64,000 bases of DNA from Burkholderiales bacterium (lineage in GTDB: Bacteria; Pseudomonadota; Gammaproteobacteria; Burkholderiales; Burkholderiaceae_C). The stretch is taken from positions 271,544-335,543 of the forward strand of contig JAIOOS010000029.1 in the NCBI GenBank assembly GCA_021414305.1, in the 5' to 3' direction. The translations under genes and the position numbers were made by a program. The notes under the pieces were generated by a model. It ran no database searches. It worked only from the letters and a program-made list of their open reading frames with translations, and had not been told where the DNA came from. Position 1 is the first letter of the stretch; each line of letters starts with the position of its first letter. Of this stretch, positions 35,259-43,178 are shown in pieces.

Positions 35259-36164
35259 ATGACGCTGCATTCGCGATCCCTTCTGCTCGCCGCCCTCGCG
35301 GCGGTATCAATTCAAGCGCAGGCCGTCCTCAACGTCGTTGCCTGCGAGCCCGAGTGGGCCGCGCTCGCAACCGAGCTCGGCGGCGACAAGCTCAAGGTCA
35401 GCTCGACGACCACCGCCCTGCAGGACCCGCATCACATCGAGGCGCGGCCCAGCCTGATCGCGCGCATGCGCGGCGCCGACCTGCTGGTCTGCACCGGCAT
35501 GGAGCTCGAGGTCGGCTGGCTGCCGGTACTGCTCCAGCAGTCGGCGAATACGAAGCTGGCATCGGGCGCGCCGGGCAACTTCGAGGCCGGCCGCTTCGTG
35601 ACGCCGCTCGACGTGCCGGCGCGGCTCGATCGCAGCGACGGCGACGTCCATGCCGCCGGCAATCCGCACATCCAGCTCGATCCGCGCAACATCCTGAAGG
35701 TGGCCGCGGCGCTGAGCGAACGCCTCGGCCAGATCGATGCCGCCAACGCACCCGTCTACCGGGACCGCTTCCGTTCCTTCGCCAGCCGCTGGAGCGAGGC
35801 GACGCGCAAGTGGGAGCAGCAGGCGCAGCCGCTGCGCGGGCTGCCCGTGGTCGCGCGGCACAAGAACATGACCTACCTCTGGAGCTGGCTCGGCGTGCGA
35901 GAGGTCGCGACGCTAGAGCCCAAGCCCGGCGTCGAGCCGAATGGCGGGCAGCTCAGCCTCCTGAAGACCCAGCTCGCGGCGCAGCCGGCGAAGATGGTGG
36001 TGCGCGGCGCATACGAGGATCCGCGCGCCTCGCGCTGGCTCTCCGAGCAGGCCGGCATCCCGGAGGTCGTGCTCCCGTTCACGGTCGGCGGCAACGACAA
36101 GGCCGCCGATCTGTTCGGCCTCTTCGACAGCACGCTGTCCCTGCTTCTGGCGGCGGCGAAGTGA
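35259..36164 (+). CDS. Metal ABC transporter substrate-binding protein, ZnuA-like
   Basis: 301 residues with a signal peptide (L-L-L-A-A-L-A-A-V then A-Q-A). The metal-binding His of the first lobe are in Q-D-P-H-H-I-E (near 51) and further ligands appear in G-N-P-H-I-Q-L-D-P near 130 and A-R-H-K-N-M near 195. The His-rich acidic loop typical of ZnuA is absent. ATG 35259 has AGGAG upstream. It captures zinc or manganese in the periplasm for the permease encoded next, whose GTG overlaps its stop. Confidence 0.9.
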   Translation: MTLHSRSLLLAALAAVSIQAQAVLNVVACEPEWAALATELGGDKLKVSSTTTALQDPHHIEARPSLIARMRGADLLVCTGMELEVGWLPVLLQQSANTKLASGAPGNFEAGRFVTPLDVPARLDRSDGDVHAAGNPHIQLDPRNILKVAAALSERLGQIDAANAPVYRDRFRSFASRWSEATRKWEQQAQPLRGLPVVARHKNMTYLWSWLGVREVATLEPKPGVEPNGGQLSLLKTQLAAQPAKMVVRGAYEDPRASRWLSEQAGIPEVVLPFTVGGNDKAADLFGLFDSTLSLLLAAAK

Positions 36165-36943
36165 GCTGGTCCGAGATCGATCTGGCCATCCTGCTGCCGG
36201 CGTTCGCCGCCGGCGTGCTGGTGCTCGCGACCCACGTGCCGCTGGGAGCGCAGGTGCTGAAGAAGGGCATCGTCTTCATCGACCTGGCGATCGCGCAGAT
36301 CGCCGGCCTGGGCGTCATCGTCGCGGGGATGTTCGAGCTCGCGCCGGGCGGCTGGCAGGTGCAGCTCGCGGCCGCGATCGCCGCCTGCCTCGGCGCCCTG
36401 CTCCTCACCTGGACCGAGAAGAAGTGGCCCGAGGTGCAGGAGGCGCAGATCGGCGTGCTGTTCGTTCTCGCCGCTACGGCGGGCATCCTCCTTCTGGCGA
36501 AGAACCCGCATGGCGGGGAGCATCTGCGCGACCTGCTCGCCGGCCAGATCCTCTGGGTGAGCTATGCCCAGCTCGCCCTGCCGCTGCTCGTCACGCTGGT
36601 GGCGCTGGCCGTGCTGCGGATCCTGCGCGAGCGGCTCTCCCGCGTCGGCTTCTACCTCCTGTTCGCGCTCGTCGTCACCGCCTCGGTGCAGCTGGTCGGC
36701 GTCTACCTGGTCTTCGCCACGCTCATCGTCCCGGCGCTCGGCGCGCGCAAGCACCCGGAGCGCCGGCGCCTTGCCGTGGCCTATGGCGTCGGCGTCGCCG
36801 GCTATGCGGCGGGGCTGCTGCTCTCCGCGGCGCTCGACCTGCCGACGGGCGCGATGGTGGTGTGGTGCCTCGCGGCGCTGGCCGCCGCCGCCCAGGCGGC
36901 GGCGCCCGCGAGCCGCCAGAGCGACCCGCTCAGTCGAGGCTGA
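36161..36943 (+). CDS. Metal ABC transporter permease, ZnuB-like
   Basis: 260 residues with a GTG start overlapping the znuA-like stop (GTGA). About eight helices; the ABC-3 family shows in Q-V-L-K-K-G-I-V-F-I-D-L-A-I-A-Q-I-A-G-L-G near 28 and in V-Y-L-V-F-A-T-L-I-V-P-A-L near 185. No ATPase gene is present on either side, so the pump must use an ATPase encoded elsewhere. The 3' end overlaps the convergent DUF6494-like gene by 14 bases. Confidence 0.9.
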   Translation: MSWSEIDLAILLPAFAAGVLVLATHVPLGAQVLKKGIVFIDLAIAQIAGLGVIVAGMFELAPGGWQVQLAAAIAACLGALLLTWTEKKWPEVQEAQIGVLFVLAATAGILLLAKNPHGGEHLRDLLAGQILWVSYAQLALPLLVTLVALAVLRILRERLSRVGFYLLFALVVTASVQLVGVYLVFATLIVPALGARKHPERRRLAVAYGVGVAGYAAGLLLSAALDLPTGAMVVWCLAALAAAAQAAAPASRQSDPLSRG

Positions 36944-37136
36944 TCTCGCCCTCGAACGTCACGCTCAAGGCCAGGCCCGGGATGTCGAGCGTCATCGTCG
37001 CCGGCAGGCGGGCGTTGCCCGGCACGCTGGCCGAAGCCAGCGCCTTGGCGACGGCCTGCTCGATCTCGCGCTGCGAGCTCACGCCGACCATCTTCAGGAA
37101 CTTGCGGATGCTGATGTTGAAGTTCTCGTCGTTCAT
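36930..37136 (-). CDS. DUF6494-like small protein
   Basis: 68 residues from the ATG at 37136. The conserved core I-R-K-F-L-K-M-V-G-V-S-S-Q-R-E-I-E-Q-A-V is followed by L-P-A-T-M-T-L-D-I-P-G-L and a strand ending F-E-G-E-I. This matches, as I recall, the DUF6494 family of short proteobacterial proteins with no known role. The helix-turn-like first half may bind nucleic acid or protein. Upstream lies a 13-base dyad AAGGTT-A-AACCTT at 37164-37176. Confidence 0.65.
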   Translation of the reverse strand: MNDENFNISIRKFLKMVGVSSQREIEQAVAKALASASVPGNARLPATMTLDIPGLALSVTFEGEISLD

Positions 37137-37183
37137 GGATGGCTCCGAAGGTGGTCGAACGGAAAGGTTAAACCTTGCCGGCC

Positions 37184-38122
37184 CTACAGGGAGGGATCGA
37201 ACGGCACGATCTGCCCGATCAGCGCCGCGCCGTCGCTGATCAGGAAATCCTTGAAGGCCTGCGCCACCGGCGGCAGGCGCTTGTTGCGCCGATGAACCAC
37301 GTACCAGTTCAGCATCAGCGGAAAGCCGCGCACATGCACGAGGCACAGGCTCTTGGCCTTCAGCTCCTGGCTGATGGTGTGCGCCGAGAGAAAGCTGATG
37401 CCCATGCCGGCGATCACCGCCTGCTTGATGGTCTCGGTGCTGCGAATCTCCATCGCGATGCGGATGTCGCCCATGTGCTCGCCGAAGCCCTCCTCCATCG
37501 ACTTCCAGGTGTCCGAGCCCTTCTCGCGCACGACGAAGCTCTCGCGCATCAGCGTGGCCATGCCAACCTTCTTCCTGCCGACCAGCGGATGGTTCGGCGC
37601 GGCGACGATGACGTACGGGTGCGGCGCGAACGGCTGGCTCTCGGCGTCGGCGTCGGCCGGAGGTCGCACCATGATCCCGAGATCGGTGAGGTTGTCGGCG
37701 ATCTGGGCGAGCAGCCCCTCGCGGTTGTGAATCGTGAAGTTCAGGACCACGCCGCTGTGGCGGCCGGCGAACTCGACAAGCAGGCGGGGAAAGAAGTAGT
37801 CGCCGGCGCTGATCACGCCGACGTTGAGCCGGCCCCCGGAGACGCCCTTGAACTGCGTCATCGCGTTCTCGGCCGCCTCGAACTGCTGGATGATGACGCG
37901 GCTGATCCGCAGCAGCTCGGTTCCCGCCGGCGTCAGGTAGATCTTCTTGCCGAACTGCTCGAAGAGGGCATTGCCGGCGTGCTCTTCGAGCTTGCCGACC
38001 TGCAGCGAGACGGCCGGCTGGCTCAGGAACAGCTCTTCGGCGGCACGCGAGTAGCTGAGCAGGCGCGCAACCGCCTCGAAGACCTTCAGCTGGCGCAGCG
38101 TCGCGTTCTTCACCGGCGGCAC
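37184..38122 (-). CDS. LysR-family transcriptional regulator (CbbR-like)
   Basis: 312 residues, GTG start. The N-terminal winged helix reads L-R-Q-L-K-V-F-E-A-V-A, then S-Y-S-R-A-A-E-E-L-F-L-S-Q-P-A-V-S-L-Q-V-G-K-L-E, close to CbbR/CysB-type LysR regulators. The effector domain (about 95-300) follows. It lies 12 bases after a small gene and downstream of the formate dehydrogenase genes on the same strand. Formate dehydrogenase operons of other Burkholderiales have a LysR regulator (FdsR), so control of fdh is a reasonable guess. Confidence 0.88.
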   Translation of the reverse strand: MPPVKNATLRQLKVFEAVARLLSYSRAAEELFLSQPAVSLQVGKLEEHAGNALFEQFGKKIYLTPAGTELLRISRVIIQQFEAAENAMTQFKGVSGGRLNVGVISAGDYFFPRLLVEFAGRHSGVVLNFTIHNREGLLAQIADNLTDLGIMVRPPADADAESQPFAPHPYVIVAAPNHPLVGRKKVGMATLMRESFVVREKGSDTWKSMEEGFGEHMGDIRIAMEIRSTETIKQAVIAGMGISFLSAHTISQELKAKSLCLVHVRGFPLMLNWYVVHRRNKRLPPVAQAFKDFLISDGAALIGQIVPFDPSL

Positions 38123-38134
38123 CCGCCGCTGGCT

Positions 38135-38461
38135 TCAGGCGCCGAGTTCGCCCGAGAGCGTTTGCGACCAGTCGAAGGGCCTCGCCGGCGCGGCGGCACT
38201 GCGGCTGCGGTGCTGGAGCTGCTTCTGCCCGATGAGCTCGACCAGGAACTCGGCGTCGTAGGCCTTGAGAAGGTGCGGCTGCCGCGCCGAGAGGTAGTGG
38301 CGGATCCGCTCGGCCTCGTTCGCGCTTCGGCGTGCCAGCTCGTCATAGGTCGCGCTGTCCCAGTGCCATCTGAATCCGAGCTCGTAGAACGCGGCGTTGT
38401 AGGCGTTGCGCTCGAGCTCGGCTCCGCTCGACCCGCTTTCGATATCGCTCCCGTAGCCCAT
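38135..38461 (-). CDS. Small conserved-looking protein next to formate dehydrogenase
   Basis: 108 residues from the ATG at 38461, chosen because a strong ribosome site (AAAGGAGG) stands 7 bases upstream. The chain has Y-N-A-A-F-Y-E-L-G-F-R-W-H-W-D-S-A-T-Y-D-E-L and H-L-L-K-A-Y-D-A-E-F-L. No membrane segment or metal motif. Its placement between fdhA and the LysR gene suggests a link to formate dehydrogenase, perhaps an accessory role, but no function is known to me. Confidence 0.7.
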   Translation of the reverse strand: MGYGSDIESGSSGAELERNAYNAAFYELGFRWHWDSATYDELARRSANEAERIRHYLSARQPHLLKAYDAEFLVELIGQKQLQHRSRSAAAPARPFDWSQTLSGELGA

Positions 38462-38520
38462 GAAATCCTCCTTTAACGACCGCTTCGGCCATGCGTTGCA
38501 GGAGGAATGTAGTGAGGGCA

Positions 38521-38568
38521 ATCAATAAGCGATAGTTTAAGTTTCAAATCGTCATCATCACTGATGAC
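38521..38568 (-). promoter_or_regulatory. AT-rich promoter tract and hairpin behind fdhA
   Basis: Bases 38521-38550 are strongly AT-rich compared with the surrounding high-GC DNA and precede the small-gene/LysR unit, so they probably hold its promoter. Immediately right, GTCATCA-TCAC-TGATGAC (38551-38568) is a perfect 7-base-arm dyad touching the fdhA stop. It could end fdhA transcription or act as an operator. Confidence 0.45.
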
Positions 38569-41418
38569 TTATGGATTGAAGGCCGCCGACGCCGCCCTGA
38601 GGTCGGCGAGCGCGCGGCCGCCGCCGAAGCTGCCCTGCACCGGCGCGGCGCCGCCCAGCGAGAGCCGGACGGCGCAGTACTTGAACTCCGGAATCTTCGC
38701 GAACGGGTCGAGCGCCGCGTTCGTCAGGCGGTTGATCGCCGCCTCGTAGTAGCAGAACGGCACGAACACCGCGCCGCGCGGCGAGCTGTCGTCGGCGCGT
38801 GCGTAGAGCGCCACCGTTCCCCGGCGCGACTCGATCGTCACGACGTCGCCGGGCACGCCGCCGAGGGCGACGAGGTCCAGCGGGTGGACGAACGCGACCG
38901 GATCGGGCTCGAGCGCGTCGAGCGTGGTCGCGCGCCGGGTCATGCTGCCGGTGTGCCAGTGCTCGAGCTGGCGGCCGGTGATGAGGACCATCGGATACTC
39001 GGCGTCGGGCCGCTCGTCGGCAGGAATGATGTCGGCCGGAACGAACCGGCCCCGGCCGGTCTCGCGCGGGAACGCGTCGACGAAGACGACCGGATCTCCC
39101 GGGTCGCCCTCCTGGCGGCACGGGTAGGTCACCGCGTGCTCGCGCTCGAGCCGCTCCCAGGTGATGCCGGCGATGTTGGGCATGGTGTGCCGCATCTCGT
39201 CGAACACCTCGGACACCGGCACATCGCCCCAGTCGAGGCCGAGCTGGCGCGCCATCTGCTGGATGATCCAGAGGTCCTGGCGAGCCTCGCCGGGCGGATT
39301 GACCGCCTGGCGGCCGAGCTGCACCAGGCGGTCGGTGTTGGTGAAGCTGCCCGTCTTTTCCGGGAACGCGCTGGCCGGCAGGATGACGTCGGCGAGATAG
39401 GCCGTTTCCGTGAGGAAGATGTCCTGCACGACGAGGTGCTCGAGCGCAGCGAGCGACTCGCGGGCATGGTTCGCGTCGGGATCCGACATCGCCGGGTTCT
39501 CGCCCATGATGTACATGCCGCGAACCTTGCCGTGCTTGATCGCGTGCATCACCTCGACGACGGTCAGCCCGGGCTGCGCGTCGAGGCTCCCCGCCGGCAC
39601 TTTCCAGGCGCGCTCGAAGCGCTGGCGCGCCTCGGCGCCGCTGACATGCTGGTAGTCGGGGAACATCATCGGGATCAGCCCCGCGTCGGACGCGCCCTGG
39701 ACGTTGTTCTGGCCGCGCAGCGGATGCAGGCCGGTGCCGGGCCGGCCGATCTGCCCGGTCATGAGCGCGAGGGCGATCAGGCAGCGCGCGTTGTCGGTGC
39801 CGTGCACGTGCTGCGAGATGCCCATGCCCCACAGGATCATCGACGCCTTCGAGGTGGCGTAGAGGCGCGCCACTTCGCGGATCACCTCGGCCTCGATGCC
39901 GCAGATCGGCGCCATCAGCTCCGGCGAATAGGCCTCGACGTTCTTGCGCAGCTCGTCGTAGCCGATCGTCCGGCTGGCGATGAAGGCCTCGTCGACCAGA
40001 CCCTCGGCGACGATGACGTGCATCATGGCGTTGAGCAGCGCCACGTCGGTGTCGGGCTTGAACTGCAGGAAGCGGTGGGCGATGCGTGCCAGGTCGGAGC
40101 GGCGCGGGTCGCAGACGATCAGCTTGGTGCCGCTCTTGGCCGCGTTCTTGATCCAGGTCGCGGCCACCGGGTGGTTCACCGTCGGGTTGGCGCCGATCAG
40201 GATCACGACCTCGGCCAGCGTCACGTCCATCACCGGGTTCGACACCGCCCCCGAGCCGATGCCTTCGAGCAGCGCCACCACCGACGAGGCATGGCAGAGG
40301 CGCGTGCAGTGGTCGACGTTGTTGTTGCGGAATCCGGTGCGAACGAGTTTCTGGAAGAGGTAGGCCTCTTCGTTGCTCCCCTTGGCCGATCCGAAGCCGG
40401 CCAGCGACGCGGGGCCGTCGCGGTCGCGAATCTTCCTCAGCGTGCCGCCGGCGAAGGCGAGCGCCTCTTCCCAGGTCGCCTCGCGGAACACGTCCATCAC
40501 GCGCTCGGGATCCATCTCGAAGTCGCCGCGCTTGGGAGGCGCGTCGGCACGGCGGATCAGCGGCTTCGTCAGCCGGTGCGGGTGATGGGCGTAGTCGAAG
40601 CCGAAGCGGCCCTTGACGCACAGCCGCTCGTGGTTGGCGGGACCGTCGCGGCCTTCGGCGAAGAGGATGCGGTCGTTCTTGACGTGGTAAGTGACCTGGC
40701 AGCCGACGCCGCAGAACGGACAGAGCGACTCGACCTTCTTGTCGGGCACCGTCAGCGCCACGTCGCGGGCCGGCATCAGCGCGCCGGTCGGGCAGGCCTG
40801 CACGCACTCGCCGCAGGCGACGCAGGTCGAGGCGCCCATCGGATCGTCCATGTCGAAAACGATCTTCGCGCCCTGGCCACGGAAAGCCAGGCCGATGACG
40901 TCGTTGACCTGCTCGTCGCGGCAGGCGCGCACGCAGCGCGTGCACTGGATGCAGGCGTCGAGGTTCACCGCCATCGCCGGGTGCGACAGGTCGGCGGCGA
41001 CGGGCGGGCGGGCGGGGAACCGCGGCTTGCCGACAGCGAGCTTCGCCGCCCACGCCGAGAGCTCGCTGTTCAGCGTGTACGCGCCCTCGCCGACGTCGGA
41101 AAGCAGCAGCTCGAGAACCAGCTTCTGCGACTTGAGGACGCGCTCGCTGTCGGTCGAGACCTTCATCCCGGCGCTCGGCGTGCGGCAGCACGAAGGCGCG
41201 AGGACGCGCTCGCCGCCGATCTCGACCATGCACGAACGACAGTTGCCCGCGAGGTCGAACCCTTCCTTGTAGCAAAGGCGCGGGATCGCGACGCCTTCCC
41301 GATCGGCGACCTGGAGCAGCGTCTCGCCTGCGCGCGCCTCGACGGATCGGCCGTTCAATTCGAACGCGACCGTCGGCCCCTGGATCAGCGCCGCCTCGGC
41401 GCGAGTGATGGCGTTCAT
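38569..41418 (-). CDS. fdhA: NAD-dependent formate dehydrogenase, catalytic alpha subunit
   Basis: 949 residues. The N-terminus has a 2Fe-2S domain (C-Y-K-E-G-F-D, C-R-S-C-M, C-C). Two 4Fe-4S sites follow (C-I-Q-C-T-R-C-V-R-A-C and C-V-A-C-G-E-C-V-Q-A-C), then a further cluster (C-P-F-C-G-V-G-C). The molybdopterin domain has the active-site Cys in D-H-C-T-R-L-C-H near residue 370; the codon is ordinary Cys, not selenocysteine. The C-terminal domain binds the second pterin. It oxidises formate to CO2 with Mo or W. Its start overlaps the FdhB stop by 4 bases. Two-subunit composition with a fused beta chain resembles FDH1 of Methylorubrum extorquens, a tungsten enzyme. Confidence 0.92.
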   Translation of the reverse strand: MNAITRAEAALIQGPTVAFELNGRSVEARAGETLLQVADREGVAIPRLCYKEGFDLAGNCRSCMVEIGGERVLAPSCCRTPSAGMKVSTDSERVLKSQKLVLELLLSDVGEGAYTLNSELSAWAAKLAVGKPRFPARPPVAADLSHPAMAVNLDACIQCTRCVRACRDEQVNDVIGLAFRGQGAKIVFDMDDPMGASTCVACGECVQACPTGALMPARDVALTVPDKKVESLCPFCGVGCQVTYHVKNDRILFAEGRDGPANHERLCVKGRFGFDYAHHPHRLTKPLIRRADAPPKRGDFEMDPERVMDVFREATWEEALAFAGGTLRKIRDRDGPASLAGFGSAKGSNEEAYLFQKLVRTGFRNNNVDHCTRLCHASSVVALLEGIGSGAVSNPVMDVTLAEVVILIGANPTVNHPVAATWIKNAAKSGTKLIVCDPRRSDLARIAHRFLQFKPDTDVALLNAMMHVIVAEGLVDEAFIASRTIGYDELRKNVEAYSPELMAPICGIEAEVIREVARLYATSKASMILWGMGISQHVHGTDNARCLIALALMTGQIGRPGTGLHPLRGQNNVQGASDAGLIPMMFPDYQHVSGAEARQRFERAWKVPAGSLDAQPGLTVVEVMHAIKHGKVRGMYIMGENPAMSDPDANHARESLAALEHLVVQDIFLTETAYLADVILPASAFPEKTGSFTNTDRLVQLGRQAVNPPGEARQDLWIIQQMARQLGLDWGDVPVSEVFDEMRHTMPNIAGITWERLEREHAVTYPCRQEGDPGDPVVFVDAFPRETGRGRFVPADIIPADERPDAEYPMVLITGRQLEHWHTGSMTRRATTLDALEPDPVAFVHPLDLVALGGVPGDVVTIESRRGTVALYARADDSSPRGAVFVPFCYYEAAINRLTNAALDPFAKIPEFKYCAVRLSLGGAAPVQGSFGGGRALADLRAASAAFNP

Positions 41419-43178
41419 GGCGTTTCCTGTACCGCGACCGCCTGGCCTTGCGCCGCGAGCTCTTGCGGAAAGTAGCGGATCACGCAGTCGACCGGATTGG
41501 GCGCCGCCTGGCCGAGGCCGCAGATCGACGCGTCGCGCATCACGGTGGAGAGATCCCGGAGCAGCTCCACGTCCCAGGTCGGCTCGGCCAGCAGGACCGA
41601 CGCCTTGGCCGTGCCGCTGCGGCACGGCGTGCACTGCCCGCACGACTCGTACTCGAAGAAGCGCATCAGGTTGCGCGCCGCGTCGGCGGCGCTGTCCTGG
41701 TGGGAGAGGACGATGACCGCGGCCGAGCCGATGAAGCAGCCGTGCGCCTGCAGCGTGTCGAAGTCGAGCGGAATCTCGTTCATCGTCGCCGGCAGGATAC
41801 CGCCCGAAGCGCCGCCCGGCAGGTAGGCGTAGAAGCGGTGGCCGGGCTGCATCCCGCCGCAGTATTCGTCGATCAGCTCCTGGATCGTTATCCCTGCCGG
41901 CGCCAGCTTCACCCCGGGTTGCGCCACCCGTCCCGAGACCGAGAACGAGCGCAGGCCCTTCCTGCCGTGACGGCCGTGCGAAGCGAACCAGGCGCCGCCC
42001 TGCTCCAGCAGCTGGCGAACCCAGTACAGCGTCTCGAAGTTGTGCTCCAGCGTCGGCCGGCCGAACAGGCCCACCTGCGCGACGTACGGCGGGCGAAGCC
42101 GCGGCAGGCCGCGCTTGCCCTCGATCGATTCGATCATCGCCGACTCTTCGCCGCAGATGTACGCGCCGGCGCCCCGGCGCAACGAGATCTCGGGAAGAAC
42201 CGGAACCGGCGGATCGGCCTGGAGCGCCGCGATCTCCGCGGCGAGCATGTCGCGGCAGCCGTGGTACTCGTCGCGCAGGTAGACGTAGACGCGGTCGATG
42301 CCGACCGCCCAGGCCGCGATCAGCATGCCCTCGAGGAAGCGATGCGGATCGGTCTCGAGCAGGACCCGATCCTTGAACGTCCCGGGCTCGCCTTCGTCGA
42401 TGTTGACCGCCATCAGCCTGGGCGCGGGTTCGGCGCGGACGATGCGCCACTTCCGCCCGGCCGGAAAGCCGGCACCGCCGAGGCCGCGCAGGCCCGACTC
42501 CTCGAGCGTCCCGATGACCGACTCGACGTCGCGCTCGCCGGCGACGCAGGCCTTCAGCAGTGCGTAGCCGCCCTCGCTGCGATAGCTCGCGTAGTCGATG
42601 AAGACCTCGCCTGGGTCGCGTGTCGCTCCGGACTGGACGGCGGCGACGACGCCTTCGCAACTCGCCCGCGGAATCGGGTTCTGGCCGACGACCACCGCCG
42701 GCGCCTGCTCGCAGCGGCCGATGCAGGGCGCGGCGACGACCCGAACATCGGGACCGAGAAGCAGCGGCAACCGGGCGAGCAGATCGCCGGCGCCCGCCAG
42801 CTCGCACGACAGGCTGTCGCAGACCCGGACGGTCAGCCGCGCGGGCGCGTCTTCGCCTTCCTTGACGATGTCGAAGTGGTGATAGAAGCTGGCGACCTCG
42901 TAGACCTCGGCCTGCGGCAGGCGCATCTCCTGCGCGAGCGCGGCGAGATGGGCCGATGAGAGATGGCCGAAGCGATCCTGGATCTTGTGCAGGTGCTCGA
43001 TCAGCAGGTCGCGCTGGCGGGAGGCGGCTCCGAGCAGCGCCTGGACCTGCGCCAGCGCGTCGGGATCGACGCGGCGGCCTTTCGGCGCCGCGCGCTTGCG
43101 CTGCCGCGTCGACGCCTCCGGCGCGATGGGAATGACGGGTCGGGAAAGGCTCAGAGCAGCCCCGCGCCGCGCGCCCAC
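41415..43178 (-). CDS. fdhB: Formate dehydrogenase beta subunit, NuoE-NuoF fusion
   Basis: About 587 residues. The first part is NuoE/FdsG-like (S-F-Y-H-H-F; 2Fe-2S Cys in C-D-S-L-S-C and C-I-G-R-C). The second is NuoF/FdsB-like with G-L-R-G-L-G-G-A-G-F-P, the FMN site I-D-E-G-E-P-G-T-F-K-D-R, G-A-Y-I-C-G-E-E-S-A and the 4Fe-4S motif S-C-G-Q-C-T-P-C-R. It passes electrons from FdhA to NAD. The start is unclear: after the upstream ligase gene ends (43151) there is no ATG, GTG or TTG before the NuoE core. The nearest is a GTG at 43178 inside the ligase gene, giving a 28-base overlap. A rare start (CTG or ATT) is possible. Confidence 0.85.
   Translation of the reverse strand: MGARRGAALSLSRPVIPIAPEASTRQRKRAAPKGRRVDPDALAQVQALLGAASRQRDLLIEHLHKIQDRFGHLSSAHLAALAQEMRLPQAEVYEVASFYHHFDIVKEGEDAPARLTVRVCDSLSCELAGAGDLLARLPLLLGPDVRVVAAPCIGRCEQAPAVVVGQNPIPRASCEGVVAAVQSGATRDPGEVFIDYASYRSEGGYALLKACVAGERDVESVIGTLEESGLRGLGGAGFPAGRKWRIVRAEPAPRLMAVNIDEGEPGTFKDRVLLETDPHRFLEGMLIAAWAVGIDRVYVYLRDEYHGCRDMLAAEIAALQADPPVPVLPEISLRRGAGAYICGEESAMIESIEGKRGLPRLRPPYVAQVGLFGRPTLEHNFETLYWVRQLLEQGGAWFASHGRHGRKGLRSFSVSGRVAQPGVKLAPAGITIQELIDEYCGGMQPGHRFYAYLPGGASGGILPATMNEIPLDFDTLQAHGCFIGSAAVIVLSHQDSAADAARNLMRFFEYESCGQCTPCRSGTAKASVLLAEPTWDVELLRDLSTVMRDASICGLGQAAPNPVDCVIRYFPQELAAQGQAVAVQETP

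Noticed and set aside
40290..40330. Possible selenocysteine in formate dehydrogenase
   Set aside because: The active-site codon encodes Cys and no in-frame TGA occurs in fdhA.
38884..41475. 863-codon open frame on the plus strand
   Set aside because: Antisense shadow of fdhA.
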